From: an uncultured Clostridia bacterium
GTDB taxonomy: Bacteria > Bacillota > Clostridia > Christensenellales > UBA1242
Direction of reading: 5' to 3'
Assembly (NCBI GenBank): GCA_945919375.1
Contig: CAMEJD010000001.1
Span: forward strand, 1-64,000
Length of the DNA: 64,000 nucleotides
Of this stretch, positions 8,272-17,188 are shown piece by piece. The notes beneath the pieces were generated by a model. It did no database searches. It saw nothing but the letters and a program-made list of their open reading frames with translations, and was not told the origin of the DNA. Both the position numbers and the translations under genes were made by a program. Position 1 is the stretch's first letter, and each line of letters begins with the position of its first letter.

Positions 8272-8300
8272 AGTATAAAACAAAACCCAAAATAACGCAA
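8272..8300 (-). promoter_or_regulatory. Sigma-A promoter of the tsaE operon
   Basis: TTGCGT, a 17-base spacer and TATACT on the minus strand. It sits between the preceding terminator and the AAGGGAA site of tsaE. Confidence 0.7.
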
Positions 8301-8301
8301 T

Positions 8302-8329
8302 AAAAAATGCCCAAAATTAGGCATTTTTT
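8302..8329 (-). terminator. Terminator of the GLUG surface-protein gene
   Basis: A perfect 10-bp stem AAAAAATGCC/GGCATTTTTT with an 8-base loop. The stop codon of the upstream gene lies in the stem, and the T run follows on the minus strand. Confidence 0.85.
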
Positions 8330-10307
8330 ACCAATATAGATTTTTAAGCCTTGGCTCGCCATTCACCATTTCCCAATTACTTGTTCCAAGTGTTGACAAA
8401 TTTGATGATGTGAATGAATCAATAAATTTTACATTATTATCTTTTACAATAGTTGTATCAATATCTGTTATCTGTAGCATTGTTGACGAATCCGTTAATT
8501 TATCCCTTAACCAAACTTTATCACTTTCATACATTCTTTCCGGATATGTGTATACGGTATAAGAGTTATTTGTTTTTGTCACTTTGTGAACAACTCTTCC
8601 CGCACTTTGTGAGTTTCCATTACAATCCTTCATTCCAACTTCCAGTGCTGTAAATTCATCAGAAGCAGTTTCATTAGATTCCCCACCAATATATGTACTA
8701 ATAATAAATCCACTCATAAAATATTCATAATGAAATGCTGTTGATGTATAATATGAGCCTGTGTTAAATGAACACTTTTTGCTTAAACTAAGGCTATTAC
8801 TTACTGATGAACCACTATTACAAGTTTTTGTATCCGAACCATTTATTGCGCCGGTTTTTATTGCTGTGCATACACTGAATGTTGATGTTCGAGTTTTTGT
8901 AACCATATTACTACCTGCAAAACTAAGGTATTTTGAATCTTTTTTTAGCACTTCATTTATTGAAATTTTAATTTCTTTAAATCCACCCGAAATAGTTCCA
9001 CTATTATAGCAATTTGAAATCTTTGCCAAACCATTTCCAACTATTCCACCGGCATATGCATTCATTTCCACAATATTTATTGATGCTTTTTCTCTTGTAT
9101 ACCACAACCAATCAGTCGCCCATCCCCAAAAGAAATATGTATGGCTATGATATTCAGTTTCATCAACTTTTTTGGTTGATATGTTATATGCTGAAGATGA
9201 TGTTTTAGTATCTGCTTTTGCTGATATGCTACCAGTGTTTATGCAGTTGTTAAGTTTTTCGGCTGAAAACCCTACAATTCCACCCGCATTGATATTATTT
9301 ATTGAGAGACTTCTTCCCCCTTGAGAAAGACTGCCACTGTTTGAACATTCACTTATGTTTGCAGATGTGTAACCAACTATTCCACCCATATATGCAGTGT
9401 ATTTGATTGTTGTAGAGTATGCAGAAATCCTGACATCAGCCAAATTTTGGCACAACCTAATTGTGCTACTTGCTCTTCCCGAAATTCCACCAAGATATAC
9501 ACTATTACCACTACTGTCTGCATAGTTGATATATCCTTTATTTATACATTGTTCAATTGTTCCATTGCTTTCTCCAGCAATTCCACCAATTGAATAACCA
9601 AAAGAAACGGCTGCATAGTTGATACACTTTTTTATGGAACCACGATAAATATATCCAACAATTCCACCGGTGTAAGCCGACCTTGAACTATAGTTTTGGT
9701 TAAAATGTGCACCATAAATTGATCCACTATTTACATATACATTTTCAATACTACCACCTGACATATATGCGGCAACACCACCAACATATTTATTCCCATT
9801 TGATGTTGACAATGACGAAATATAAATATTATCAAAGTAAAGATTTGTTATTGTGCCTGTAAGACTTTTTACAAAACCCAAATAGTTTGAAGATGTGTTA
9901 TCAACCCTTAGATTTTGAATATGATGACTATTTCCATTAAATACTTTGGAAAAGTCATTAACTACCCAATTTTTGCCAGATAAATCAATATTTTGTGTCA
10001 GTTTGTAATTATATGTATTAACACTTTCGGCACTAACACTTGTTGAATTTGATAACTCGAACATTCCCGCAAGTTGTTCCGGAGATGAAATTGCATAATA
10101 TGTTTCAGTTGTTCCATCTTCGTTTTCTTCTGTTACAAGTTCCAAATTTGTGTCAGCAACATATTGCCAACTTTGTTCGTAATAATCTCTTGCTTGCTTT
10201 TGAATGATGGCATTTGAAATTAAAAAATATATGAAAAAAGCCGTTGCAACTAATATTGCAAAATATACAATCCAATATACAATTTTTAGTTTTTTAGTTT
10301 TTGTCAA
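8328..10307 (-). CDS. Membrane-anchored GLUG-repeat surface protein
   Basis: A 659-residue protein with a short basic start and one hydrophobic segment (about residues 10-31) that acts as a signal anchor. The rest is extracellular. From about residue 110 to 440 it contains repeated GGIVGY/GGIAGE/GGISGR cores spaced 30-50 residues apart with alternating SxxxCxNxGxI strands, the GLUG-type beta-helix seen in surface adhesins of gut Firmicutes. The C-terminal 180 residues are not recognised. Translation starts at TTG behind a strong GGAGGGAG site. There is no LPXTG sorting motif. A second GLUG protein lies at 24456-26819. Adhesion is a family-based guess. Confidence 0.8.
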   Translation of the reverse strand: MTKTKKLKIVYWIVYFAILVATAFFIYFLISNAIIQKQARDYYEQSWQYVADTNLELVTEENEDGTTETYYAISSPEQLAGMFELSNSTSVSAESVNTYNYKLTQNIDLSGKNWVVNDFSKVFNGNSHHIQNLRVDNTSSNYLGFVKSLTGTITNLYFDNIYISSLSTSNGNKYVGGVAAYMSGGSIENVYVNSGSIYGAHFNQNYSSRSAYTGGIVGYIYRGSIKKCINYAAVSFGYSIGGIAGESNGTIEQCINKGYINYADSSGNSVYLGGISGRASSTIRLCQNLADVRISAYSTTIKYTAYMGGIVGYTSANISECSNSGSLSQGGRSLSINNINAGGIVGFSAEKLNNCINTGSISAKADTKTSSSAYNISTKKVDETEYHSHTYFFWGWATDWLWYTREKASINIVEMNAYAGGIVGNGLAKISNCYNSGTISGGFKEIKISINEVLKKDSKYLSFAGSNMVTKTRTSTFSVCTAIKTGAINGSDTKTCNSGSSVSNSLSLSKKCSFNTGSYYTSTAFHYEYFMSGFIISTYIGGESNETASDEFTALEVGMKDCNGNSQSAGRVVHKVTKTNNSYTVYTYPERMYESDKVWLRDKLTDSSTMLQITDIDTTIVKDNNVKFIDSFTSSNLSTLGTSNWEMVNGEPRLKNLYW

Positions 10308-10349
10308 TTGCTCCCTCCATTTGTATTTTATAAAAATTTTTATAGTATG

Positions 10350-10877
10350 TCAAACAAACTTATATTTTTGTTCAAATTTTAGTTCTATTGAACAAAGAAT
10401 AAGTGCTTCAACAAATCCAACGACAAGATCTGATATATAATGTTGCCCAAAATACATTCTTGAAATTGCAACAAGTGTTATAATTATTGCACTTGAAACA
10501 ACTAAAATTGTTTTTGACAATTTTGTTTTTAGCCTTTTAAATAAAAAGAAAATCAAAAAGAAAAGAACTGTTGTAATTGAAACCATATGTCCACTTGGCA
10601 TACTTTTTCCCAAAGAATTTGTAATATTTGAAACGTCACCAGAAATTTCATATGGTCTTGGTCTGTTTATTAAAAGTTTTAATATAAAATTTATACCAAC
10701 ATTAGTTAACGCCGAAATTAAAAACAAAAAAGAATATTTTTTTGATGCAAAAAAGAAAAAAATAATAAAAAATAAAATTATGGCATAAAAACTTGCCAAA
10801 TAAGTAAAAAACCACATCGCCCCATCAAAGAATGGAGATTTTAATGCCTGTATGTATTTTATTATTTGTATTTCCAT
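10350..10877 (-). CDS. PAP2-family membrane phosphatase (undecaprenyl-PP phosphatase-like)
   Basis: A 175-residue polytopic membrane protein with the three PAP2 phosphatase motifs: KLLINRPRP (KxxxxxxRP), PSGH, and SRMYFGQHYISD (SRxxxxxHxxxD). Family members hydrolyse lipid phosphates, and BcrC-like members recycle undecaprenyl pyrophosphate for wall synthesis. About five helices are predicted. No Shine-Dalgarno precedes the ATG. A TATAAT hexamer ends exactly 6 bases before it, so the mRNA is predicted to be leaderless. The substrate (undecaprenyl-PP, phosphatidylglycerol-P or another) is not determinable. Confidence 0.88.
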   Translation of the reverse strand: MEIQIIKYIQALKSPFFDGAMWFFTYLASFYAIILFFIIFFFFASKKYSFLFLISALTNVGINFILKLLINRPRPYEISGDVSNITNSLGKSMPSGHMVSITTVLFFLIFFLFKRLKTKLSKTILVVSSAIIITLVAISRMYFGQHYISDLVVGFVEALILCSIELKFEQKYKFV

Positions 10878-10883
10878 AATTTT

Positions 10884-10912
10884 ATTATATCAAATATTTT
10901 ATATTTTAAAAA
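10884..10912 (-). promoter_or_regulatory. Promoter giving a predicted leaderless PAP2 mRNA
   Basis: TATAAT on the minus strand (preceded by GA) ends 6 bases before the ATG, placing +1 on the A of ATG. The -35 (TTTTTA) is weak. Confidence 0.6.
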
Positions 10913-10949
10913 AATAAATTTAACGATTTTTGATTATATAAAAAGTATC

Positions 10950-11531
10950 CTATAATTTTTTTATAATTGCAATGCCATCGCCTATATCCAAAATTTGTGT
11001 TTCCACTCTATTGTCTGTTGTTATAACATCAATAAACTTTCGCAAATTCACAACAAGGGTTCTTAACTTATGTTTCACAAATTCTTGTCCACGAACAAGC
11101 CCATGGAAATATACATTGTCAACCAAAATATATCCACCAACTTTAAGTAGTTTTAACAAATCTTCATAATAAGCCAAATATTGACCTTTTGGCCCATCAA
11201 GAAAAATAAAATCATATTCCGAGTGCAATGTTTTTATCACATCTTTTGCATCACCCAAAATTTGCGTAACCCTGTTTGTTAGGTTTAATGTTTGGAATGT
11301 TTTTTGTGCAACATTAAAATTATCTTCATTTATTTCTATTGTAGTTAAATGTGAGTTTGTTGTGCTTTGTAGCATAAACGAACCAGAATAACCAACAGCA
11401 GTGCCTATCTCTAGTATATTTTGAAAATTATGTTGCTTGCAAAATGATGTCAAAAAATCACACCCATCATCTTTTATGATTGGTATGTGATTTTCGTTTG
11501 ATATTTGTTTTAATTTTTCCAAATATTCCAT
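10950..11531 (-). CDS. Class I SAM-dependent O-methyltransferase (TrmR/YrrM-like)
   Basis: A Rossmann-fold methyltransferase of the Methyltransf_3/24 type. The SAM site is NILEIGTAVGYSGSFML, the acidic residue lies in TTIEINEDN, and the metal/substrate region is FIFLDGPKGQY followed by YILVDNVYFHG. Bacillus TrmR, of similar size, methylates 5-hydroxyuridine in tRNA, and catechol O-methyltransferases share the fold. The start is set at the ATG at 11531 because AAGGA lies just before it; the longer track ORF begins upstream of any ribosome site. A TATACT hexamer lies close upstream. It stands alone between the PAP2 gene and RNase J. Confidence 0.85.
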   Translation of the reverse strand: MEYLEKLKQISNENHIPIIKDDGCDFLTSFCKQHNFQNILEIGTAVGYSGSFMLQSTTNSHLTTIEINEDNFNVAQKTFQTLNLTNRVTQILGDAKDVIKTLHSEYDFIFLDGPKGQYLAYYEDLLKLLKVGGYILVDNVYFHGLVRGQEFVKHKLRTLVVNLRKFIDVITTDNRVETQILDIGDGIAIIKKL

Positions 11532-11607
11532 ATTATCCTTATAGTATAAAAACAATAATTATTTTGGCGACTCGGATATCTAAATATGTCACCTTTGTCC
11601 GTCAATG

Positions 11608-11655
11608 AAACCAAAGTAGAAATGACTATTTGAAAGAGATTTCGCCAAAGCAATT
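11608..11655. repeat. Dispersed repeat B, copy 1
   Basis: The intergenic sequence contains GAAATGAC followed by GAAAGAGATTTCGCCAAAGC. These are the end of one unit and the start of another of the family that recurs at 14.7, 15.6, 24.3, 30.2, 48.7, 50.4 and 53.0 kb. Confidence 0.6.
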
Positions 11656-11658
11656 ACT

Positions 11659-13578
11659 CTACCCAAACATTACAACTGTTAAAATAAGTGGTCTACGTTT
11701 TGTTCTCTTGTAAATAAAGTTACTCAAACATCTTTTTACTTGGTTCTTAACTTCGCTTTGTTCCATATCCTTTATATCAACACTCTTAAATAGTTGGACA
11801 AGACATGCTCTTGCGTCTTGATTAAAGTCGTCTGCTTCATCGTTATAAACAACACCACGAGTGATGATAAATGGGTCAAAAGCAAGCTCTTTTGTTGCCA
11901 TAAGATTTACTACCGCAACACAAACTCCTTCTTCGCTCAATTGTTTTCTATCACGAAGAACAGCGCTTGACAAATCACCAACACCAGAGCCATCAACAAG
12001 TCTTAAACCTGCTTGAACATAGCCACATGGTTTAATTGAGTTTTGTGACATTTCAACTTGAAGTCCAAGTTCTGGCAAAATTATATTTCTTGCATCTTCA
12101 CCCAAAGCAATTGCAAGTTCCTTATGTTGCTTTAGGTGTCTATATTCACCATGGATTGGCATAAAATGTTTTGGTTTTACAAGTTTGTGAATAATCTTGA
12201 TTTCTTCTTGACAAGCATGTCCTGATGCATGAACATCGGCAAGTTCGTCATATATTACATCTGCATCTTTTTTGAAAAGTGTGTTAATAAGTCCATAAAC
12301 CGACTTTTCATTGCCCGGGATTGGAGATGATGACAAAATAACGCAATCGTTGTCACCTAAGTCAATGCCCTTAAATTCGCCATTTGCCATTCTTGACAAG
12401 GCACTCATTGATTCGCCCTGACTCCCTGTTGCCATTATCAATATTTCTTTGTCGTCATATTTTGACACTTTGTCAATATCAATAATATTTTCTTTTTTGT
12501 AGTTTAACTCGCCCAACTTCATTGCGACTTCACTGACATTGATCATACTTCTACCTGAAAAGGCAACTTTTCTTTTATATTTTTCGGCTAAATCCAAAAG
12601 TTGTTGCATTCTTTGAATGTTTGATGCAAAAGTTGCAACAATCAAACGATTGTTTGTATGTTTTTCAAAAATTGAATCCATTACCCTACCAACATTTGAT
12701 TCACTCATTGAATAACCTTTTCTGCAAACATTGGTGCTTTCACAAAGTAGCAAATTTACACCTTTTTTGCCAAGTTCACCAAAGCGTGTAAGATCTGTAG
12801 TTTCGCCAGTTACCGGTTCAAAATCAATTTTAAAGTCACCTGTGTGAATAATGTTTCCACATGGTGTTGAAATGCAAAGCGCAAGTGAACCTGCAATTGA
12901 GTGGTTTACATGTATAAATTCAATAGCAAAGCACCCAATTTTTAGCACTTGTCTTGGTTTTACTGCAACAAGTTTATATTTGAGTTTTGGATATTCTTTT
13001 AGTTTGTTTTCAATTAGTGCGAGAGTAAGTTTTGTTCCATAAATAGGCACATTAACATCACTCAACGCAAAAGGTATTCCCCCAATATGATCTTCGTGAC
13101 CATGAGTTATGACAAACGCTTTTAGTTTGTGTTTGTTTTGAATTAGATATGTTATATCAGGAACAACAACATCAACTCCTGGGAGTTCGTCATCTGGGAA
13201 ACTTAATCCACAGTCAACAACTATCATATCATCGCCATATTCAATGACAGTCATATTCTTACCAATTTCACCAACACCACCAAGGAAAGTTATTTTAACT
13301 TTTTTGCTTTTATCTTGTTTTTTTACAACAAGTTCGGCGTTTTCTGTGTCCAAAGATTCTTCCTTATCTTGTCCATTTTTTGGTTGTTTTTTTTGTTTTG
13401 CACCATTATTATTTTTGTGTCTTATTTGTCTTTTAGGTTTGTTTGTTTCGTTGCTTTGATTTACATTTATGCCTTCAACTTCAACCGGTGCATTATTATT
13501 TTCTTGTTTTTGAGTGTTATCACTTGAATTTGAGATAACATTTCTTAATGCTTCTATAATTTTTTCGTCTGAATTCAT
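11659..13578 (-). CDS. rnj: Ribonuclease J
   Basis: A metallo-beta-lactamase/beta-CASP ribonuclease with 5'-3' exonuclease and endonuclease activity in mRNA decay and rRNA maturation. The core begins near residue 93 (TFLGGVGEIGKNM) and shows the zinc motif HGHEDHIGG (about 159-167), the second metal site HTGDFKID, then HASGHA and the C-terminal HGEYRHL. The first ~90 residues are a charged, Asn/Lys-rich, low-complexity extension (QKEN, KPKRQIRHKNNNG). Such N-terminal tails occur in Clostridia and Actinobacteria. The ATG follows AAAGGAGAAA. Only one RNase J gene is in the window, so J1 and J2 cannot be told apart. Confidence 0.95.
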   Translation of the reverse strand: MNSDEKIIEALRNVISNSSDNTQKQENNNAPVEVEGINVNQSNETNKPKRQIRHKNNNGAKQKKQPKNGQDKEESLDTENAELVVKKQDKSKKVKITFLGGVGEIGKNMTVIEYGDDMIVVDCGLSFPDDELPGVDVVVPDITYLIQNKHKLKAFVITHGHEDHIGGIPFALSDVNVPIYGTKLTLALIENKLKEYPKLKYKLVAVKPRQVLKIGCFAIEFIHVNHSIAGSLALCISTPCGNIIHTGDFKIDFEPVTGETTDLTRFGELGKKGVNLLLCESTNVCRKGYSMSESNVGRVMDSIFEKHTNNRLIVATFASNIQRMQQLLDLAEKYKRKVAFSGRSMINVSEVAMKLGELNYKKENIIDIDKVSKYDDKEILIMATGSQGESMSALSRMANGEFKGIDLGDNDCVILSSSPIPGNEKSVYGLINTLFKKDADVIYDELADVHASGHACQEEIKIIHKLVKPKHFMPIHGEYRHLKQHKELAIALGEDARNIILPELGLQVEMSQNSIKPCGYVQAGLRLVDGSGVGDLSSAVLRDRKQLSEEGVCVAVVNLMATKELAFDPFIITRGVVYNDEADDFNQDARACLVQLFKSVDIKDMEQSEVKNQVKRCLSNFIYKRTKRRPLILTVVMFG

Positions 13579-13664
13579 TTTTTCTCCTTTTCATAAAAAA
13601 TCTTTGCAAGTGTTGCTTGCTTTATTTTCTTTTGTTTATTTATTACTAAAATTTGCTTAATAAA

Positions 13665-14600
13665 CTAAATTATGTCCTTAACTTTTTTTAATTTATCGCA
13701 TTGTTCAAGTTTCTTTGGTGTTACAATACAGTCAAGGTCAACATAATATCTCATTCCTTGACTTTCAAAAAACATTACCATTTCAAGCATTGTCACACAT
13801 ACTGAGCATAGTGGAACCAAGATTATTAGTGAGAATGTTGTAAACATAAAAGTAAACATTGTTGTTATGATTATTATCATAAGTATGCTTGAAAATACCC
13901 TGAAAAATCTTCTTAAAACGGCTTTAAATCCTTTTTTTAATCCCTTTACTGGTGACACATTAAACACAACTGTTGCAGGCATCCAACCTGAGAAAAATGT
14001 TATCATAAGTGCAGTCATAACAGAAAAGTATATAACTACCATAACAGGCATAAAAATTGCCCACAAACTGTTTATGGTTACAAGTGACAACATATAATAA
14101 ACTGTTACACCCATAAGTGCAATAAATGGCAAAGTGCATAAAGTCCTAAGCAATGCATAAAACATAGACTTACCCATTTTTGCAATTAGTGTGCCAACAA
14201 AACTTGATTTTGACAAACTTGCCATATAAGAATATAACCCTTCACCTGTTGGAATTGCAGATAACTCCATTAAAAATGGGAAAACAAACAACACAACAAC
14301 AGTTGAATATATAAAAGAGAATAAGTTATATGACAAAAGTAAGCCAACTGCTTTTAAAAAAGTGTCTACTAAAATAAATAACTGTTCAAAAAATGATGTT
14401 ATACTTGAAAACATTGTTGCGTTTGTAAAATTGCCAAGCCCAGAAAAAAAGTCAACTGAATTTAGCACATGTCCCCAACTTGAAAATGTTGGAATAAGCA
14501 ATAAAACGCAAATGCCAATTGCTATTATTTTATATAACAAAAGTTTCCAGAAAACTGAAAAATTTGCAATAAATAATTTTACTGAGTTTTTAAACATCAT
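13665..14600 (-). CDS. Multi-pass membrane protein of unknown function
   Basis: A 311-residue protein, nearly all hydrophobic, with about six transmembrane segments (roughly residues 20-40, 70-110, 145-170, 175-205 and 240-275) and short basic loops (KGLKKGFKAVLRRFFRVF). No transporter or enzyme motif is recognised. An ATG-ATG start is preceded only by a weak GGTGA site. It lies between RNase J and a repeat-containing intergenic stretch. It resembles the glycerophosphoryl-diester/DUF-type membrane proteins of Clostridia only in general character; no function is assigned. Confidence 0.75.
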   Translation of the reverse strand: MMFKNSVKLFIANFSVFWKLLLYKIIAIGICVLLLIPTFSSWGHVLNSVDFFSGLGNFTNATMFSSITSFFEQLFILVDTFLKAVGLLLSYNLFSFIYSTVVVLFVFPFLMELSAIPTGEGLYSYMASLSKSSFVGTLIAKMGKSMFYALLRTLCTLPFIALMGVTVYYMLSLVTINSLWAIFMPVMVVIYFSVMTALMITFFSGWMPATVVFNVSPVKGLKKGFKAVLRRFFRVFSSILMIIIITTMFTFMFTTFSLIILVPLCSVCVTMLEMVMFFESQGMRYYVDLDCIVTPKKLEQCDKLKKVKDII

Positions 14601-14720
14601 ATATTTTCACCATATTAAACAAAAAAATATTTTAGTACAAATACTATACTACACTTAAAGTTAATTTTCAAGCAAAAATGTACAATTTTTTGGCTTAATG
14701 TGCAAAAAGTCATTTTTTAT

Positions 14721-14830
14721 AAACAAGAAATTTCTCCAAAGTCCACACATTGGAGTGTGTATCAAAATGCCTAATCGGTTGATTTTTCTCATTTTTTCGT
14801 AAAGAAAGTCAAGGTTGAAATGACATAAAA
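14721..14830. repeat. Dispersed repeat B, copy 2 (intergenic 14601-14878)
   Basis: The 278-base gap holds AAATTTCTCCAAAGTCC, then a second half ending GTTGAAATGACA, matching the repeat B ends. No ORF or clear promoter is seen in the gap. Confidence 0.6.
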
Positions 14831-14878
14831 TATTATAAGAGTGCCATTTTGAGCGTTTGGTGAAACAACAAATTTAAT

Positions 14879-15493
14879 TTAGTTTTTGAATGCCATCTTG
14901 ATAAAATCGGATTGTTCGTCTATATCATCACTATTCTTTGCATTATCATTTGCATTTATCCAGTCTTCATCTGTAAATTGGGCATAATGCTTTTTTAGTT
15001 TTCTATCATATTCAAAAGACCTGAATGGCAAACCTTTTATCCTTTCCTTACTTGCTGGGCACTTGAAAAATGTGCTATAGTGAAATTCTCTTTTAAAAAG
15101 TTGCCCTTTTGCATTTATTGCAGCCAAAGAAACGGAAAACACACCTTCACTTTCCCCGCCTACTTCTTCAAATAATTTTTCATATGTTGCAATAAGTTCT
15201 TCGTCGGTCATTTCTCTTCCGTTGTGTCTTCTTACAAAAACACCTGGTTGATTTTCTTTTGAGAATCTTGAAACAATAAGTCCGCTATCATTGCTTATTA
15301 CTGGCAAACCAAGCAGTTTGTGATAGAACTCTGCTTTTATTACAGCATTCTCCAACGTATTACTCCCTGTTTCTTCAACCTTTTCCATGCATCCAATTTC
15401 GCTTAATGAAACAAGTTCAATCCCCAAATTTTTGAATGTATTTTTATATCCATCACACTTTCCTTGATTATAACTGGCAAAAACAACTTTCAT
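14879..15493 (-). CDS. Divergent HAM1/RdgB-type NTP pyrophosphatase
   Basis: It resembles the house-cleaning enzyme that removes ITP/XTP/dITP. Motifs visible are FASYNQGK (usually SxNxxK), EETGSNTLENAVIKA, SNDSGLIV and QPGVFVRRHNG. The C-terminal third departs from the family: the usual GFGYDPIF and SHR motifs are replaced by GLPFRSFEYDRKLKKHYAQF. Start: the GTG at 15529 has no ribosome site, whereas the ATG at 15493 has AAAGGGAAA at the right distance and begins MKVVFAS like the family, so it is preferred (204 residues). A changed substrate range is possible. Confidence 0.75.
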   Translation of the reverse strand: MKVVFASYNQGKCDGYKNTFKNLGIELVSLSEIGCMEKVEETGSNTLENAVIKAEFYHKLLGLPVISNDSGLIVSRFSKENQPGVFVRRHNGREMTDEELIATYEKLFEEVGGESEGVFSVSLAAINAKGQLFKREFHYSTFFKCPASKERIKGLPFRSFEYDRKLKKHYAQFTDEDWINANDNAKNSDDIDEQSDFIKMAFKN

Positions 15494-15558
15494 TTTAATT
15501 TCCCTTTTGTATAGTGGATATATTAACACATACTACCAAAGATTTCAAGGAGTTGTGA

Positions 15559-15680
15559 CTATAAGGTTGAGATTTCTCCAAAGTAGTCGTTAGAGTGTGG
15601 GTTAAAATGACTAACAGAAAGAGATTTTGCCAAAGCAAGACTTTGGGGTCGGCAGTAAAAACCCGATACATCGGTCAAAA
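15559..15680. repeat. Dispersed repeat B, copy 3 (two units in tandem)
   Basis: A unit GGTTGAGATTTCTCCAAAG to AAAATGAC is followed at once by a second start, GAAAGAGATTTTGCCAAAGC, which is shared with copy 1. It marks the left border of the phage-derived block. Confidence 0.65.
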
Positions 15681-15686
15681 CAGAGT

Positions 15687-15712
15687 AAAAAAAAATGTGG
15701 CAAGTGCCACAT
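15687..15712 (-). terminator. Terminator at the end of the phage-derived operon
   Basis: A perfect ATGTGGC/GCCACAT stem with a 4-base loop and nine Ts on the minus strand, immediately after the stop of the last holin-like gene. Confidence 0.9.
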
Positions 15713-15718
15713 CCTTTG

Positions 15719-15991
15719 TTATTCAGTTTTATTATCTTGTTTTTTGTTTTGGTCTTGTTTATCTTTTGGTTTGTCTATAGTCTTGGCATTATCTTTTTGT
15801 AAATCTTTTTGTGTTGGTCTACAAACAATACCAAGTGCCATAAGCACACCACAAATTGACATTATAATATCTTCAACAAGTTTGTTATCAATGGAAAAAC
15901 CAAATGCTTTTGAAATAACGTTCATAAGGACTACAAGTGAGGCTGCAAGTCCTGTCCAAAAACTATATTTTTTTATTCTTTTTTTAAGCAT
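15719..15991 (-). CDS. Phage holin-like membrane protein
   Basis: About 90 residues with a basic start (MLKKRIKKYSFW), two hydrophobic helices (residues ~12-30 and ~44-60, ending in CGVLMALGIVCRPTQKD) and a charged Lys/Asp/Gln tail. This matches the phi-LC3/phage_holin_1 type: SFWTGLAASLVVLMN, then an ED..MSICGVLMALGI core. The start is moved to 15991, where AAAGGAG precedes the ATG (spacing long) and an overlap with the upstream gene suggests coupling. Holins form membrane lesions that let endolysin reach the wall, but no endolysin gene is present in the window. Confidence 0.75.
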   Translation of the reverse strand: MLKKRIKKYSFWTGLAASLVVLMNVISKAFGFSIDNKLVEDIIMSICGVLMALGIVCRPTQKDLQKDNAKTIDKPKDKQDQNKKQDNKTE

Positions 15992-16217
15992 TCTCTTTTG
16001 TCTCCTTTTTCTTTTTATATACAATTACATTTTTCATTTCATCAATATCTTCGCTTATTTTTTCAACTGTTTGTAATCTATTTGCCAAACTATCAATTGT
16101 CTTTTGATACTTTTTTTCTCTTGTTCTTGAATCTTTTAGTTCATAAACCAAAAGTGCAACAAAAAGGCACGCAAAAATTCCATTTGAAATTGCCATTGTG
16201 AAAATTTTTTCCCACAT
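15984..16217 (-). CDS. BhlA/UviB-type holin-like protein
   Basis: A 77-residue protein: one N-terminal hydrophobic helix (MWEKIFTMAISNGIFACLFVALLVYEL) followed by a charged coiled coil (RTREKKYQKTIDSLANRL). This is the BhlA/UviB family found in Clostridia and Bacillus phages and bacteriocin loci, where members act as holins. It overlaps the second holin-like gene by eight bases and begins two bases after the coiled-coil gene upstream. No strong Shine-Dalgarno is seen. Confidence 0.85.
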   Translation of the reverse strand: MWEKIFTMAISNGIFACLFVALLVYELKDSRTREKKYQKTIDSLANRLQTVEKISEDIDEMKNVIVYKKKKETKENA

Positions 16218-16219
16218 GG

Positions 16220-17110
16220 TTATTTTCTACTTAACATTTTTTGTTTTAGTTTTGTATAGTTTGCCGGTCCAAGTTCGCTTATGAAAACTTTATTATTATT
16301 AAGTTCGTCAATTGCTTCGTCTTTTGATAGTCCCATAAGGTATTCTTCTGCATAGGCAACTTTTTCGTCTTGTTTTAGAGTATTTATTCCACCCTTGCCA
16401 TATTTTTCTATATAAGTTGCATAAGAAAGTGCCTTGTCCTTTTGCTTTGACTTGTACTCTGCTTCTTTTTCGGCAATTTCGTTGTTATATTCCAATATTT
16501 TTTGCTCTTCTTGTTTTAGTTTTTCATTTACTTCATCAATTTTGTTTGATAACTTTAGTGCATAAGAGATATCAAAAGAGTTTAATGCATTTTGTTTTTG
16601 TTCATCCAAAAGAGATTTTTGACTGGACAAATTTTGTATTTTTGAAGTAATGTCATCGTTGATTTTTTTATATTCGTTTAGCATATTTTTATCAAAAGCA
16701 TCAAGCATATTGATAACAATTGATGAACGAGCAAGTCCTCGTTTTAATGCGTCTTGTTTTGCATCTTCTTTTAGTGAAGAATAAAGTGATGATGTTTCTT
16801 TCTTTTTTTCTTCACCCGAATCTTTTGCCAATTGAATTTCTTTGTCCAAGTTTGATTTTTTGTCATCGTATGATTTTTCAATATCATTTATGCCTGTTTG
16901 TTTGTAATCTTGCAGGCTGTCTTGTGCTTGTTTTTTTATCTCGTCATCAGTTTTACCTTGAAAGGTTTTTTGTTGCAAATCAAGGTCTTGATTATCACTA
17001 AAATTATATTTTTCATCGACCTTTTTGAAATTTGACAATAAGTCTGAATAGTTTTTTGTTTTTTCTGTTATTTTGTCAGTGTCTTCACTACTGAAAGAAT
17101 ACTTGTACAT
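16220..17110 (-). CDS. Coiled-coil virion-associated type protein
   Basis: A 296-residue protein predicted to be almost entirely helical and highly charged (long Lys/Glu/Gln heptads between residues 60 and 230). The central DALKRGLARSSI segment (about 138-149) is a motif I associate with phage structural/internal proteins. The C-terminal ~55 residues (EYLMGLSKDEAIDELNNN) look globular. It follows the gp10-like gene, where podovirus-type phages encode internal or ejection proteins. There are no enzymatic motifs. The role is inferred from position. Confidence 0.55.
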   Translation of the reverse strand: MYKYSFSSEDTDKITEKTKNYSDLLSNFKKVDEKYNFSDNQDLDLQQKTFQGKTDDEIKKQAQDSLQDYKQTGINDIEKSYDDKKSNLDKEIQLAKDSGEEKKKETSSLYSSLKEDAKQDALKRGLARSSIVINMLDAFDKNMLNEYKKINDDITSKIQNLSSQKSLLDEQKQNALNSFDISYALKLSNKIDEVNEKLKQEEQKILEYNNEIAEKEAEYKSKQKDKALSYATYIEKYGKGGINTLKQDEKVAYAEEYLMGLSKDEAIDELNNNKVFISELGPANYTKLKQKMLSRK

Positions 17111-17188
17111 CTTCTTTGTTCCCCCTTGCTCTATAATTTAATTTACGCCTTGTTATTTTGTTAAAATACTTTATCAATTTTGCATCAA

